From Fen-1467 sp035519475 (lineage in GTDB: Bacteria; Verrucomicrobiota; Verrucomicrobiia; Opitutales; Opitutaceae): 15,203 nucleotides of DNA. Shown piece by piece: positions 1 through 7,293 of the stretch. Every line of letters starts with the position of its first letter. Position 1 is the stretch's first letter. The stretch is from assembly GCA_035519475.1 (NCBI GenBank), contig DATIWI010000066.1, positions 1-15,203 of the forward strand, written 5' to 3'. The position numbers were made by a program, and so were the translations under genes. Below the pieces are notes generated by a model that saw only the letters and a list, made by a program, of their open reading frames with translations, had not been told where the DNA came from and made no database searches.

Positions 1-2268
1 CACCTGCGCAGCGCGCTCGTCGCCATCATCATCCTGCCGGTGGCGGTGCTGGCATCGTTCCTGATCATGTATCGGCAGGGGATCAGCTCGAACATCATGT
101 CGCTGGGCGGCATCGCCATCGCCATCGGCGCCATGGTCGACGCTGTCATCATCATGATCGAGAACGCCCACAAGCATCTCGAGCGCGACGGTGGCCGCAA
201 ACCGCACTGGGACATCATCCGGGACGCCTCGATCGAGGTCGGCCCCACCCTGTTCTACTCCCTCCTGGTCATCACCGTCTCGTTCCTGCCGGTTTTCACT
301 CTGCAGGCGCAGGAAGGCCGGCTGTTCAAACCGCTCGCATTCACCAAGACCTACGCGATGGGGGCGGCCGCGCTGCTCTCCGTCACGCTCGCTCCGGTGC
401 TGATGGGCCTGTTCGTCCGCGGCCGCATTCCGTCCGAGGAAAAGAACCCCCTGAACCGGATCCTCATCTGGCTCTACCATCCGCTCCTCGACCTGGTCGT
501 CCGTTTTCGCGGGGTCGTCATCGGCGGCGCGGCCCTGATCGTCGCGTGGGTCTTCTTCCCGTGGAACCAGCTGGTGGTCGCCCATCTGCCCGCGGGCCGC
601 CTCCACGACTGGGCGGCGAAGGCCGGCGTCGCCTTTCCCTACCAACGCCTCGGCTCCGAGTTCATGCCGCCGCTCTACGAGGGCGACCTGCTCTACATGC
701 CGACCACGTTTCCCGGCATCTCGCCCACCAAGGCGCGCGAGCTGTTGCAGCAGACCGACCGGATCATCCGCGGCTTTCCCGAGGTGCAGCAGGTCTTCGG
801 CAAGGCCGGGCGCGCGGAGACCGCCACCGACCCCGCGCCGATGGACATGATCGAGACCACCATCATGCTGAAGCCCGAGGACGACTGGCCCGCCATCGAC
901 CTCCGCGACGACGCGGGCAAGCTCATCGCGCATCGCCGGCGCACCCTGGACGAACTGACGGACGCCCTGAACCGCGCCGTGCAGTTTCCCGGCCTGACCA
1001 ATGCCTGGACGATGCCGATCAAGACGCGAATCGACATGCTGGCCACCGGCATCAAGACCCCCGTCGGCATCAAGGTCGCCGGCCCCGACCTGCCCGAACT
1101 CGAGCGCATCGCCGCGCGCATCGAAGCCATCATCCGCCGCGTGCCCGGCACCAGCAGCGTGTTCGCCGAACGGGTGATGGGGGGAAACTACGTCGAATTC
1201 GAAATCGATCGCGACGCCATCGCCCGCTACGGGCTGACCGTCGGCGACGTGCAGGATGTGCTCGAGGTCGCCCTCGGCGGCATGCCGCTCACCACCACGG
1301 TCGAAGGGTTGCAGCGCTACGGCGTGATCCTGCGCTACAGCCGCGACTATCGCGACAGCCTCGATGCGCTCCGCCAGATCGCTGTTCCGGTGCGCACCGG
1401 CGGCAGTCCGGCTGCGATGGGCGGTGGCCTGGGCGGTTCTCCGGCCATGGCGGGCAATCCGGCCACGTCCGCCCCGCTGGCGCAGGTCCCGTTGGGGCAA
1501 CTGGCCCGGATCCGGGTAGTGGCCGCGCCGATGGGCGTGAAAAGCGAGGGCGCAGTGCCGAACGCCTGGGTCTACGTCGATGTGCACGGCCTCGACATCG
1601 GCACCTACGTCGCCCTGGCCCGCCGGGCAGTCGGTGAGGCCATCGCCAAGGGCGAACTCACGGTGCCGGCCGGCTACAACCTCATCTGGAGCGGCCAGTA
1701 CGAGTACCTGCAGCGCGCGCGGCAGCGGCTGATGATCGTCGTGCCGCTCACGCTGTTGATCATCCTGCTCATCATCTACCTCAACACCCAGTCGCTGACG
1801 AAGACCGCCATCGTGCTGCTCGCCGTGCCCTTTTCCCTCGTGGGCGCGTTCTGGATGCTGGACCTCTCCGGCTACAATCTGAGCGTCGCGGTGTGGGTGG
1901 GCATCATCGCCCTGGCCGGTCTCGACGCGGAGACCGGCGTCGTGATGCTGCTCTACCTCGATCTGGCCTTCGCCGACTGGCAGCGCACGGGCCGCCTGGA
2001 GGGCCCGGCGGACCTGCGCGATGCCATCTACCATGGCGCCGTCAAGCGCGTCCGTCCCAAGGCGATGACGGCGGCCGTCATCATCGCCGGCCTGTTGCCC
2101 ATCCTCTGGAGCCACGGCGCGGGGGCCGACGTCATGAAACGCATCGCCGCGCCCATGGTCGGAGGCGTGGTGACATCCACGCTGATGGAACTGCTCGTCT
2201 ACCCGGCCGTGTATTTCGTGTGGCGCGCCCGGGCCCTCCCCGCCTCGCCTCGGGGGCGGAATCCGTGA
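1..2268 (+). CDS. Heavy-metal RND efflux pump, CusA/CzcA family (5' end missing)
   Basis: Inner-membrane proton-driven metal exporter of the HME-RND family, which exports metal through a CusB/CusC-type complex. The frame is open to the left edge, so about 755 residues of a protein usually near 1040-1050 are present. The first residues form transmembrane helix 4 with GAMVDAVIIMIEN, carrying the proton-relay Asp (codon 139-141). LGSEFMPPLYEGDLLYMP and GKAGRAETATDPAP follow, typical of CusA porter domains, then RIDMLATGIKTPVGIKV. The C-terminus has ALAGLDAETGVVMLLYLD and RVRPKAMTAAVIIAGLLP, holding the relay Glu and Lys. Against my memory of E. coli CusA, the porter methionines of RIDML and of the SML-type loop (here APMGVK) are kept, while the one in YGMTVADV is Leu (YGLTVGDV). 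A Gly/Ser/Pro/Met-rich insertion lies near bases 1399-1480. Periplasmic adaptor and outer-membrane genes would lie off-window to the left. Cu/Ag is likely; Zn/Co/Cd is not excluded. Confidence 0.93.
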   Translation, partial: HLRSALVAIIILPVAVLASFLIMYRQGISSNIMSLGGIAIAIGAMVDAVIIMIENAHKHLERDGGRKPHWDIIRDASIEVGPTLFYSLLVITVSFLPVFTLQAQEGRLFKPLAFTKTYAMGAAALLSVTLAPVLMGLFVRGRIPSEEKNPLNRILIWLYHPLLDLVVRFRGVVIGGAALIVAWVFFPWNQLVVAHLPAGRLHDWAAKAGVAFPYQRLGSEFMPPLYEGDLLYMPTTFPGISPTKARELLQQTDRIIRGFPEVQQVFGKAGRAETATDPAPMDMIETTIMLKPEDDWPAIDLRDDAGKLIAHRRRTLDELTDALNRAVQFPGLTNAWTMPIKTRIDMLATGIKTPVGIKVAGPDLPELERIAARIEAIIRRVPGTSSVFAERVMGGNYVEFEIDRDAIARYGLTVGDVQDVLEVALGGMPLTTTVEGLQRYGVILRYSRDYRDSLDALRQIAVPVRTGGSPAAMGGGLGGSPAMAGNPATSAPLAQVPLGQLARIRVVAAPMGVKSEGAVPNAWVYVDVHGLDIGTYVALARRAVGEAIAKGELTVPAGYNLIWSGQYEYLQRARQRLMIVVPLTLLIILLIIYLNTQSLTKTAIVLLAVPFSLVGAFWMLDLSGYNLSVAVWVGIIALAGLDAETGVVMLLYLDLAFADWQRTGRLEGPADLRDAIYHGAVKRVRPKAMTAAVIIAGLLPILWSHGAGADVMKRIAAPMVGGVVTSTLMELLVYPAVYFVWRARALPASPRGRNP

Positions 2269-2343
2269 CCTGACCGGGTTGGCGCCGCCGGGGAAACCTG
2301 GTCCGTGAGCGTGGCGCCACCGGCCGAAAGGGCGCCGTCCCGT

Positions 2344-2372
2344 TTGAAAACCGGACGCAACGGGCGTAGACT
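2344..2372 (+). promoter_or_regulatory. Candidate sigma-70 promoter for the TPR/PPC gene
   Basis: TTGAAA (2344-2349) and TAGACT (2367-2372) are separated by exactly 17 bases and lie in the 139-bp gap after the efflux pump gene. The predicted transcription start near 2379 would give a leader of about 30 bases before the ATG at 2408. No Shine-Dalgarno sequence is seen before that ATG. The match is by eye only. Confidence 0.5.
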
Positions 2373-2407
2373 CCCGTCCGCCCCGCCTCGCTCCGCTGCG
2401 CACGACC

Positions 2408-3772
2408 ATGCCCCAAGAGGCTCCATCGTACCCCAAGAAGTATTGGTGGCTGGTGGCGGTGATACTGCCGCTGGCCCTCGCCGTCATCGCGGTCTTCCCG
2501 TCCCTGCTGCGGCGGCAGGCGGGCGAGGGCGGTGGCACCACGGTCACGCAAGGTGGCGCCGGCAATGTCCTGCAAACGGGATCAGGCAGCATCGCCCAGA
2601 GCGGCGGCGTGAATATCCTGAACAGCGATCTCTCCACCAAGTTCTACGTCACCACCCTGTCGGTCATCGCCCAAGAGTACGAAAAATCCTCGGGCCAGCC
2701 GCTCAAGGATGAGGATCTCCGGCGACAAATCGAGCAGGCGCTGAGCGCCGCCGAGGCCGGCCGGCACAGCGAGAGCATTGCGCTGTTCGAGAAACTCGCC
2801 GGCACTCTCCCGCTGCCGGCCGTCTACAACAATCTCGGCGTCGAGTACGCCAAGACCGGAAATGCGGATGCCGCCCGCAAGGCCTTTGACCAGGCGACGG
2901 ACAAGGACCCGCATTACGCTCCTGCCGGCCTGAATCGCGGCCTGATCGCCGTCTCCCAAGGGAGACTTCAAGACGCGCTGCCGGACCTGCAGGCCGCCGC
3001 CGCGCTCGCCGCCGCCAAACCCGTCACGGAGGCCGTGCAGCAGGAACTGACGAAACCAACGCACGATCTCGAGATCGAACCCAACGACGATTTGTTCACC
3101 CCCAACGCCATCCCGTTGGGGACCGGGGTGCGCGCCGCCGTCTCCGCCGCCAACGACATCGATTGCTTTCAGTTCACGACTCCGCCGGTCTACCGCGATA
3201 TCGTCCGGATTTACCTGGAGAATCGTTCCACCACGCTGCAGCCCGGAATCAGATTGTACGACGCCCAGAAGTCCGCCCTGGACCAGCGCGAAAACGGGAC
3301 TCCCGGCGCAAATCTCGAATACCTCCTCTCGGTTCAGCCTGACACGACCTATTACGTGCAAGTCTATGGGCATTGGTCGTCGACGGGGGCTTACCTCCTG
3401 TCGGTCACCCCGCTCAACCGGCACGACGCATACGAGCCGAACGACGACATCCTGCGCGCTAAATCAATCCAGATCGGCCAGATGATCGAGGCTGACATCA
3501 TGGATGTTGCCGACATCGATTTCTTCCAGATCAAGACCGGCGCGGACGCGGGCACCGCCAAGGTGTCCCTGGAGAATCGCTCCACGACGCTCCAACCTGG
3601 AATCATCGCCTATGACGCCAACAAATCCGCCATCGGCCAGCAGGAGGACGGCACCGCCGGCGCCAACCTTCAATATTCCTTTCCGGTTCAGCCCAACACG
3701 ACGTACTACGTCCAAGTCTATGGGCACTGGCACACCAGTGGCGGCTACGCCCTGACCGTCACGCAGCAGTGA
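2408..3772 (+). CDS. Membrane-anchored TPR protein with two PPC domains
   Basis: A 454-residue protein of unknown specific role, probably envelope-anchored with its bulk outside the cytoplasm. Residues 13-34 form one hydrophobic helix after a short Lys-containing N-terminus, with Arg-Arg just after it (signal anchor). Residues 43-75 are Gly/Gln/Ser/Asn-rich (VTQGGAGNVLQTGSGSIAQS), resembling beta-solenoid or curlin-like repeats. Residues about 105-210 contain two to three tetratricopeptide-like helix pairs (VYNNLGVEYAKTGNADAARK is clearest). Two bacterial pre-peptidase C-terminal (PPC) beta-sandwich domains follow, each opening with EPNDD (about 222-336 and 342-454). They share the identical blocks LENRSTTLQPGI and TTYYVQVYGHW, so the second is a recent internal duplicate. 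PPC domains usually sit on secreted hydrolases, but no catalytic domain is present here, so an adhesion or scaffolding role is more likely. The ATG at 2408 is chosen because it precedes the anchor directly. Confidence 0.85.
   Translation: MPQEAPSYPKKYWWLVAVILPLALAVIAVFPSLLRRQAGEGGGTTVTQGGAGNVLQTGSGSIAQSGGVNILNSDLSTKFYVTTLSVIAQEYEKSSGQPLKDEDLRRQIEQALSAAEAGRHSESIALFEKLAGTLPLPAVYNNLGVEYAKTGNADAARKAFDQATDKDPHYAPAGLNRGLIAVSQGRLQDALPDLQAAAALAAAKPVTEAVQQELTKPTHDLEIEPNDDLFTPNAIPLGTGVRAAVSAANDIDCFQFTTPPVYRDIVRIYLENRSTTLQPGIRLYDAQKSALDQRENGTPGANLEYLLSVQPDTTYYVQVYGHWSSTGAYLLSVTPLNRHDAYEPNDDILRAKSIQIGQMIEADIMDVADIDFFQIKTGADAGTAKVSLENRSTTLQPGIIAYDANKSAIGQQEDGTAGANLQYSFPVQPNTTYYVQVYGHWHTSGGYALTVTQQ
3215..3730 (+). 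repeat. Internal tandem duplication encoding the two PPC domains
   Basis: Bases 3215-3250 and 3569-3604 encode the same 12 residues (LENRSTTLQPGI), and 3344-3376 and 3698-3730 encode the same 11 residues (TTYYVQVYGHW). Both pairs are offset by 354 bases (118 codons). The DNA copies differ mainly at third positions, so this is a duplication of one domain followed by synonymous drift. Confidence 0.85.
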
Positions 3773-3783
3773 CTCGCGGGCGC

Positions 3784-3802
3784 CGGCAGCACGCGGCTGC
3801 CG
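3784..3802 (+). terminator. Hairpin after the TPR/PPC gene, possible terminator
   Basis: CGGCAGC (3784-3790), loop ACGCG, GCTGCCG (3796-3802): a perfect 7-bp GC-rich stem starting 12 bases after the stop at 3772. No T-run follows, so it is not a canonical intrinsic terminator. It may stabilise the 3' end or act with a factor. Confidence 0.35.
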
Positions 3803-3922
3803 CTGCCCCGAGAGCTTTGCTTCGCGGGAATACAGCGGCCGTTTGCATTCTCCCACGAGATGGCGAACGTTAGGTCCTCTCGTGTTCGCCGCTTCTCAAC
3901 CTCAATCCTGAATCGATTCCTC

Positions 3923-4336
3923 ATGAAGCACTTCAGTCTTCTCTCCAAATTCCTTGCCGGGTTGGCCGCGGGCGCGGCCTTGGCGCTCGCCGCCCATGCC
4001 AGCGACATGCCCATGTCGGGCGACACAAAAGGCCACATGGACATGCCGAAAAGCGGCAGCATGATCACCGTCACCGGCGAGGTGCTCGACATGGCCTGTT
4101 ACTTGGATCACGGCGCGCACGGTGACGGACACGCGGCGTGTGCCGAGAAATGCATTTCCAGCGGACTGCCGGTCGGCCTCAAGAGCACGGACGGCACGGT
4201 CTACCTGCTGATCGGCGAGCACAAGCCGGCCAATGCGGAGCTCGCGCAGTATGCCGCCAAGACGATCACGGTGAAGGGCAAGTTCGTGAACCGCGACGGT
4301 CTGAATCTGCTCGCGAATATCGAGATTGTGAAGTAG
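3923..4336 (+). CDS. Small secreted Met/His/Cys-rich protein, possibly metal-binding
   Basis: A 137-residue exported protein of unknown function. I chose the ATG at 3923 over the in-frame one at 3860 because it starts a clean signal peptide: MKH, a hydrophobic Leu/Ala core, and a likely cut after AHA (about residue 26). The mature N-terminus is rich in Met, His and Asp (DMPMSGDTKGHMDMPKSGSM), a style common in periplasmic copper or silver binders. The core has the ligand-capable cluster C59, H63, H66, H70, C73, C77 in ACYLDHGAHGDGHAACAEKC, then SGLPVGLKSTDGTVYLLIGE and VTVKG-like strands suggesting an OB-like fold. It lies 13 bases before a membrane protein gene and about 1.65 kb after the metal efflux pump. 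Metal binding is inferred from composition and context; a haem or disulfide role for the Cys/His cluster is not excluded. Confidence 0.8.
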   Translation: MKHFSLLSKFLAGLAAGAALALAAHASDMPMSGDTKGHMDMPKSGSMITVTGEVLDMACYLDHGAHGDGHAACAEKCISSGLPVGLKSTDGTVYLLIGEHKPANAELAQYAAKTITVKGKFVNRDGLNLLANIEIVK

Positions 4337-4349
4337 GCCCGCCGCGGCG

Positions 4350-4871
4350 ATGCAGCTTCTGTGGACGGAATTCTGGCAGGCCCTGCGCCAGCCCGAATAC
4401 GTCCACGTCCTGTTACACCCGCTGCCGATCTACGGGTTGGCCGCGGGTGTTTTTTCGCTCGTGGTGGCCCTCGTCGCGCGCAGTCGCGGCGGGCAGGCCA
4501 TCGGTCTGGTGGTGATGATGCTGGCCGCCGCCTCGGCCTGGGTCGTGGCTCACTTTGGCCATGCCGGCTACGACCGGGTCTATGCGATGTCGAACGACGC
4601 GGCGCAGAAGTGGCTCAATTGGCACCAATATCTGGCGGAACGCATCGTCTGGGCCTACTACCTCGCCGCGGCCGCGTCCGCGCTCGCCCTCCTCGGTCTC
4701 TGGAAGTTCCCGCGGCTGCAGCGCCCAGCCGTGCCCCTCAGCCTTGCAACCGCCGTGGCCGCGGTAAGCCTGGGCGGCTTCCTCGCCTTTGTGGGCGGCA
4801 AGATCCGCCACCCTGAATTCCGCTCCGGGAATCCGCCCGCTTGGGCCCACACCACGGCGGAACCGGATTGA
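4350..4871 (+). CDS. Four-helix membrane protein, DUF2231-like
   Basis: A 173-residue inner-membrane protein of unknown function. It has LLHPLPIYG (H23) at the start of helix 1 and four hydrophobic segments at roughly residues 20-43, 47-69, 98-118 and 126-149. HFGHAGYD follows helix 2 and WHQYLAERIVW leads into helix 3. The HPLPIY opening, four-helix layout and conserved His resemble DUF2231-type proteins, some of which are thought to bind haem or sit near redox and metal genes. The start lies 13 bases after the preceding stop, so the two genes are probably cotranscribed. The C-terminal tail is polar. The family assignment is by pattern, not by alignment. Confidence 0.75.
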   Translation: MQLLWTEFWQALRQPEYVHVLLHPLPIYGLAAGVFSLVVALVARSRGGQAIGLVVMMLAAASAWVVAHFGHAGYDRVYAMSNDAAQKWLNWHQYLAERIVWAYYLAAAASALALLGLWKFPRLQRPAVPLSLATAVAAVSLGGFLAFVGGKIRHPEFRSGNPPAWAHTTAEPD

Positions 4872-4924
4872 CGGAGCTCATTCGGGGATTGCGTGCGCCG
4901 TTGCGCGCGGCGAAGGAAAGAGCC

Positions 4925-6055
4925 ATGCGATCCTCCCGTGTTCTGCTCGGCGCGCTCGGCGCGCTCCTGGCGGTCGTCTCCACCGCCGCCCTCGATCGGC
5001 CCGAGGTGACCTTTAAGGTTTTTCAATTCCCGGCCGACAAGATTCCGCGGGTTGACGGCAACCCGGACGACTGGGCGTTGGTGCCGGACGACTATGTCAT
5101 CGGCATGGACCAATTCGTCGACGATTCCAGCCGACACGCCACGCCCGACCCCAAGAACCTGGACGTGAAGATCCGCGTCGGCTGGGTCAAAGGGCTCAAC
5201 CGTCTGTACTTCCTCTACGAGGCCTTCGACGATTACTGGGACTTCGCCCTGCCCGGATTGCACAATGACACGTTCGAAGTCGTGGTGGACGGCGACGCCT
5301 CCGGCGGGCCGCTGATCGACAAGGGCCACCAGGAATTCTGGACACCCGACGAGGTCGGGACGGCGCGCGCGGCGGCGGACGAGCGGATCAGCGTGAACGA
5401 GGCGCACTGGGCGATCCACGGCGTCCAGGCGCAGAACTACCACATCTTCACGCCCGCCGAGGGCAAGGATTGGTGCATGGCGTGGAGTTCCGCGACCTGG
5501 CTCAAGGAACTCCCGTGGGCCAACGCCGCCACCGCCTACCGCTTTCGCCCCGGCCAGTCCGGGCGACTCGTGCTGGAGTTCTGGATCACACCCTTCGATT
5601 ACGCCGGCCCCGAGGGCCCGCCGCGCGCCGTGGAGTCGGTGCTCGCCGAGAACAAGATCATCGGCCTGAGCTTCGCCGTGATTGACTACGACGACGTGAA
5701 CAAGCGCGGCAGCAGCGCGTTCTGGAACCTGTCGCGGCACCACACCATGTATGGCAACGCCTCCGAGCTGTGCGCCTTCCGGCTCATGCCGCTCGAGCCG
5801 CAGTTCCGGAAGAAGATCGAGGCGCAGTGGACCTGGCGGGTCATCGACATGGATCGCCGCCTCGTCGCGTTCCAGGATCTTTCCGGGGGCAAGATCACCG
5901 CGTGGAAATGGGATTTCGGCGACGGCGAGACCTCGGCGGAGCAGAACCCGATTCACCAGTACAAGGAGCCCGGCAACCTGGTCGTGGTCTTGGAGGTGAG
6001 CGGACCTGACGGCACTGCGCGCCGCTCCAAGGTCTGGGATGTGCAGTTGAAGTAA
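4925..6055 (+). CDS. Secreted CBM9-like and PKD-domain protein
   Basis: A 376-residue exported protein, probably carbohydrate-binding. The ATG at 4925 is preceded by the purine-rich GAAGGAAAG and opens a signal peptide (MRSSRVLLGALGALLAVVST). A longer in-frame start at 4841 would bury the signal peptide and overlap the previous gene. Residues about 20-290 contain a DG-x-PDDW motif near the N-terminus, VGWVKGLNRLYFLYEAFDD and NDTFEVVVDGDASGG. These resemble family 9 carbohydrate-binding or DOMON-like beta-sandwich modules. The C-terminal ~80 residues are a PKD domain with WDFGDG at 329-334 and HQYKEPG. No glycosidase catalytic motif is visible. It follows the membrane protein gene by 53 bases and is the last plus-strand gene before the convergent BMC operon. 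A role in catching polysaccharide outside the cell is plausible but inferred. Confidence 0.78.
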   Translation: MRSSRVLLGALGALLAVVSTAALDRPEVTFKVFQFPADKIPRVDGNPDDWALVPDDYVIGMDQFVDDSSRHATPDPKNLDVKIRVGWVKGLNRLYFLYEAFDDYWDFALPGLHNDTFEVVVDGDASGGPLIDKGHQEFWTPDEVGTARAAADERISVNEAHWAIHGVQAQNYHIFTPAEGKDWCMAWSSATWLKELPWANAATAYRFRPGQSGRLVLEFWITPFDYAGPEGPPRAVESVLAENKIIGLSFAVIDYDDVNKRGSSAFWNLSRHHTMYGNASELCAFRLMPLEPQFRKKIEAQWTWRVIDMDRRLVAFQDLSGGKITAWKWDFGDGETSAEQNPIHQYKEPGNLVVVLEVSGPDGTARRSKVWDVQLK

Positions 6056-6062
6056 AGTCCGA

Positions 6063-6085
6063 CAGGTCAGCGAATAGTTGACCTG
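6063..6085 (+). terminator. Hairpin after the CBM9/PKD gene
   Basis: CAGGTCA (6063-6069) and TGACCTG (6079-6085) form a perfect 7-bp stem with a 9-base loop, starting 8 bases after the stop at 6055. No T-run follows, so termination is only suggested. Confidence 0.4.
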
Positions 6086-6242
6086 CCGTCGAGCGGGGCG
6101 ACCCCGAAAACCGAGCCTGTCAGCACGGCCAGGCTCATCGCGCCGGCCGCTTCGGCGGAACTGGTTTGCCGTGCTCCGGTGGACAAACCGTTCCGGCAGG
6201 CGGACGAGCCGCCACGCGAAATCGACGGGGACCTCGAGAGCG

Positions 6243-6265
6243 CTTGTCAACGATTGGTTGACAAG
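6243..6265 (-). terminator. Hairpin spanning the end of the BMC operon
   Basis: CTTGTCAAC (6243-6251), GATTG, GTTGACAAG (6257-6265) is a perfect 9-bp inverted repeat. It covers the last codons and the stop of the PanE-family gene. With the hairpin at 6063-6085 it bounds the 191-bp convergent gap (6056-6246), where I see no gene. There is no T-run on either strand, so it may be a factor-dependent terminator or mRNA 3'-end stabiliser. A protein-binding palindrome is the alternative. Confidence 0.4.
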
Positions 6266-7218
6266 TCCGCCTTCCGGCCGGCGGTGAGCCGTTTGAGCTC
6301 AGCGTAGAGTCTCTCCAGATGCGGCATCGCCGCGCCGGCGGCCTGCGCGCGGCGCAGGGGCTCGCCCCAGATGGCCTCGACCTCGACCTCCCGGCCGGCG
6401 AGGTAATCCGTGAGACTGGAAGGCCGGTAGGCGCCCATGCGGCGGGTGTGCGCGAATTGCTCCACGACAAAATCCGCCGGGATCACGTAGCCAAACCGGC
6501 CGGCTGCCACAACGATCTCGTCGATCAGGGCCCGCACCTCGCGTTCCCACTCGGGGGAATCGAGGATTCGATCGGTGGTCAGGCCGCCCGCGGTGATCGT
6601 CAGGCCGTTGTACGGGATGTTCCATAACAGCTTCCGCCAGCGAGCCTCGTCGAGATTGTCCACCGGCTGGCACACCACCCCGGCGCGCTGAAAAAGCGCG
6701 ACCAACTCATGCACGCGCGATCCCGCCGGCCGGCCGAATTCCCCGAGCGTCACGTGCCCCGGGGTGTAAATGCGAATTTCCCCGGGGGCTTCGCGCACCG
6801 CCGCGATGAACGCCAGGCCGCCGACGATGCGCCCTGCGCCGAACAACGACGCCAGCAATTCATCGGCCCCCAGGCCGTTCTGCAGGGTGAGGATCGCCGT
6901 CTTCGGTCCAAGCAAAGGCGGCAGCAGCGCCGCCAGCTGGTCGTTGGCCGTGGTCTTGAGGGTGACGAGCGCCACGTCGACTGGCCCGATCTCGGCCGTC
7001 GCGCCATGGACCGCCGTCCGCTCCGGCGGCAACCGCCATTCCCGCTCCCCTTCCCGCAGCGTGATTCCCCGCGTCCGCATCGGCGCCAGACCGCTGTGCA
7101 CGAAAAAATGCACCTCGCTCCCCGCGAGCGCGAGCCGCGCGCCGTAAAAGGTGCCGATCGCCCCGGCCCCGACGACGGCAATGCGGTGAAAACGATCCGG
7201 TGTCACGACGGCCCACAC
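6247..7218 (-). CDS. 2-dehydropantoate 2-reductase (PanE/ApbA) family oxidoreductase
   Basis: An NAD(P)H-dependent reductase of the ketopantoate reductase family, last gene of the BMC operon. With the GTG at 7218 it is 323 residues; a GTG at 7206 would give 319. I prefer 7218 because GGGAGGG lies 12 bases upstream. Visible hallmarks are the Rossmann loop GAGAIG (17-22), LQNG (112-115), the catalytic-lysine region WRKLLWN (K196, N200) and the substrate-loop signature SSLTDYLAGREVEVEA (S268, D271, E279). All the key family positions I can name look intact, so it should be an active reductase. PanE normally makes pantoate for CoA synthesis, but family members also reduce other 2-oxoacids. Its place 75 bases after the aldolase suggests either CoA supply or reoxidation of NAD(P)H made in the compartment (for example pyruvate to lactate). 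No encapsulation peptide is evident. The family is sure; the substrate is not. Confidence 0.85.
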   Translation of the reverse strand: MWAVVTPDRFHRIAVVGAGAIGTFYGARLALAGSEVHFFVHSGLAPMRTRGITLREGEREWRLPPERTAVHGATAEIGPVDVALVTLKTTANDQLAALLPPLLGPKTAILTLQNGLGADELLASLFGAGRIVGGLAFIAAVREAPGEIRIYTPGHVTLGEFGRPAGSRVHELVALFQRAGVVCQPVDNLDEARWRKLLWNIPYNGLTITAGGLTTDRILDSPEWEREVRALIDEIVVAAGRFGYVIPADFVVEQFAHTRRMGAYRPSSLTDYLAGREVEVEAIWGEPLRRAQAAGAAMPHLERLYAELKRLTAGRKADLSTNR

Positions 7219-7293
7219 AACACCGCGTTTCCCTCCCGGGCAAACTCTCTGTCGCCACCCCGCCGGCGGCAAGCCGCCTTGCCGACGCCCGCC

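Noticed and set aside
4658..6250. 530-codon minus-strand open frame
   Set aside because: Antisense to the CBM9/PKD gene with no recognisable motif; the plus-strand gene has a signal peptide and a PKD domain.
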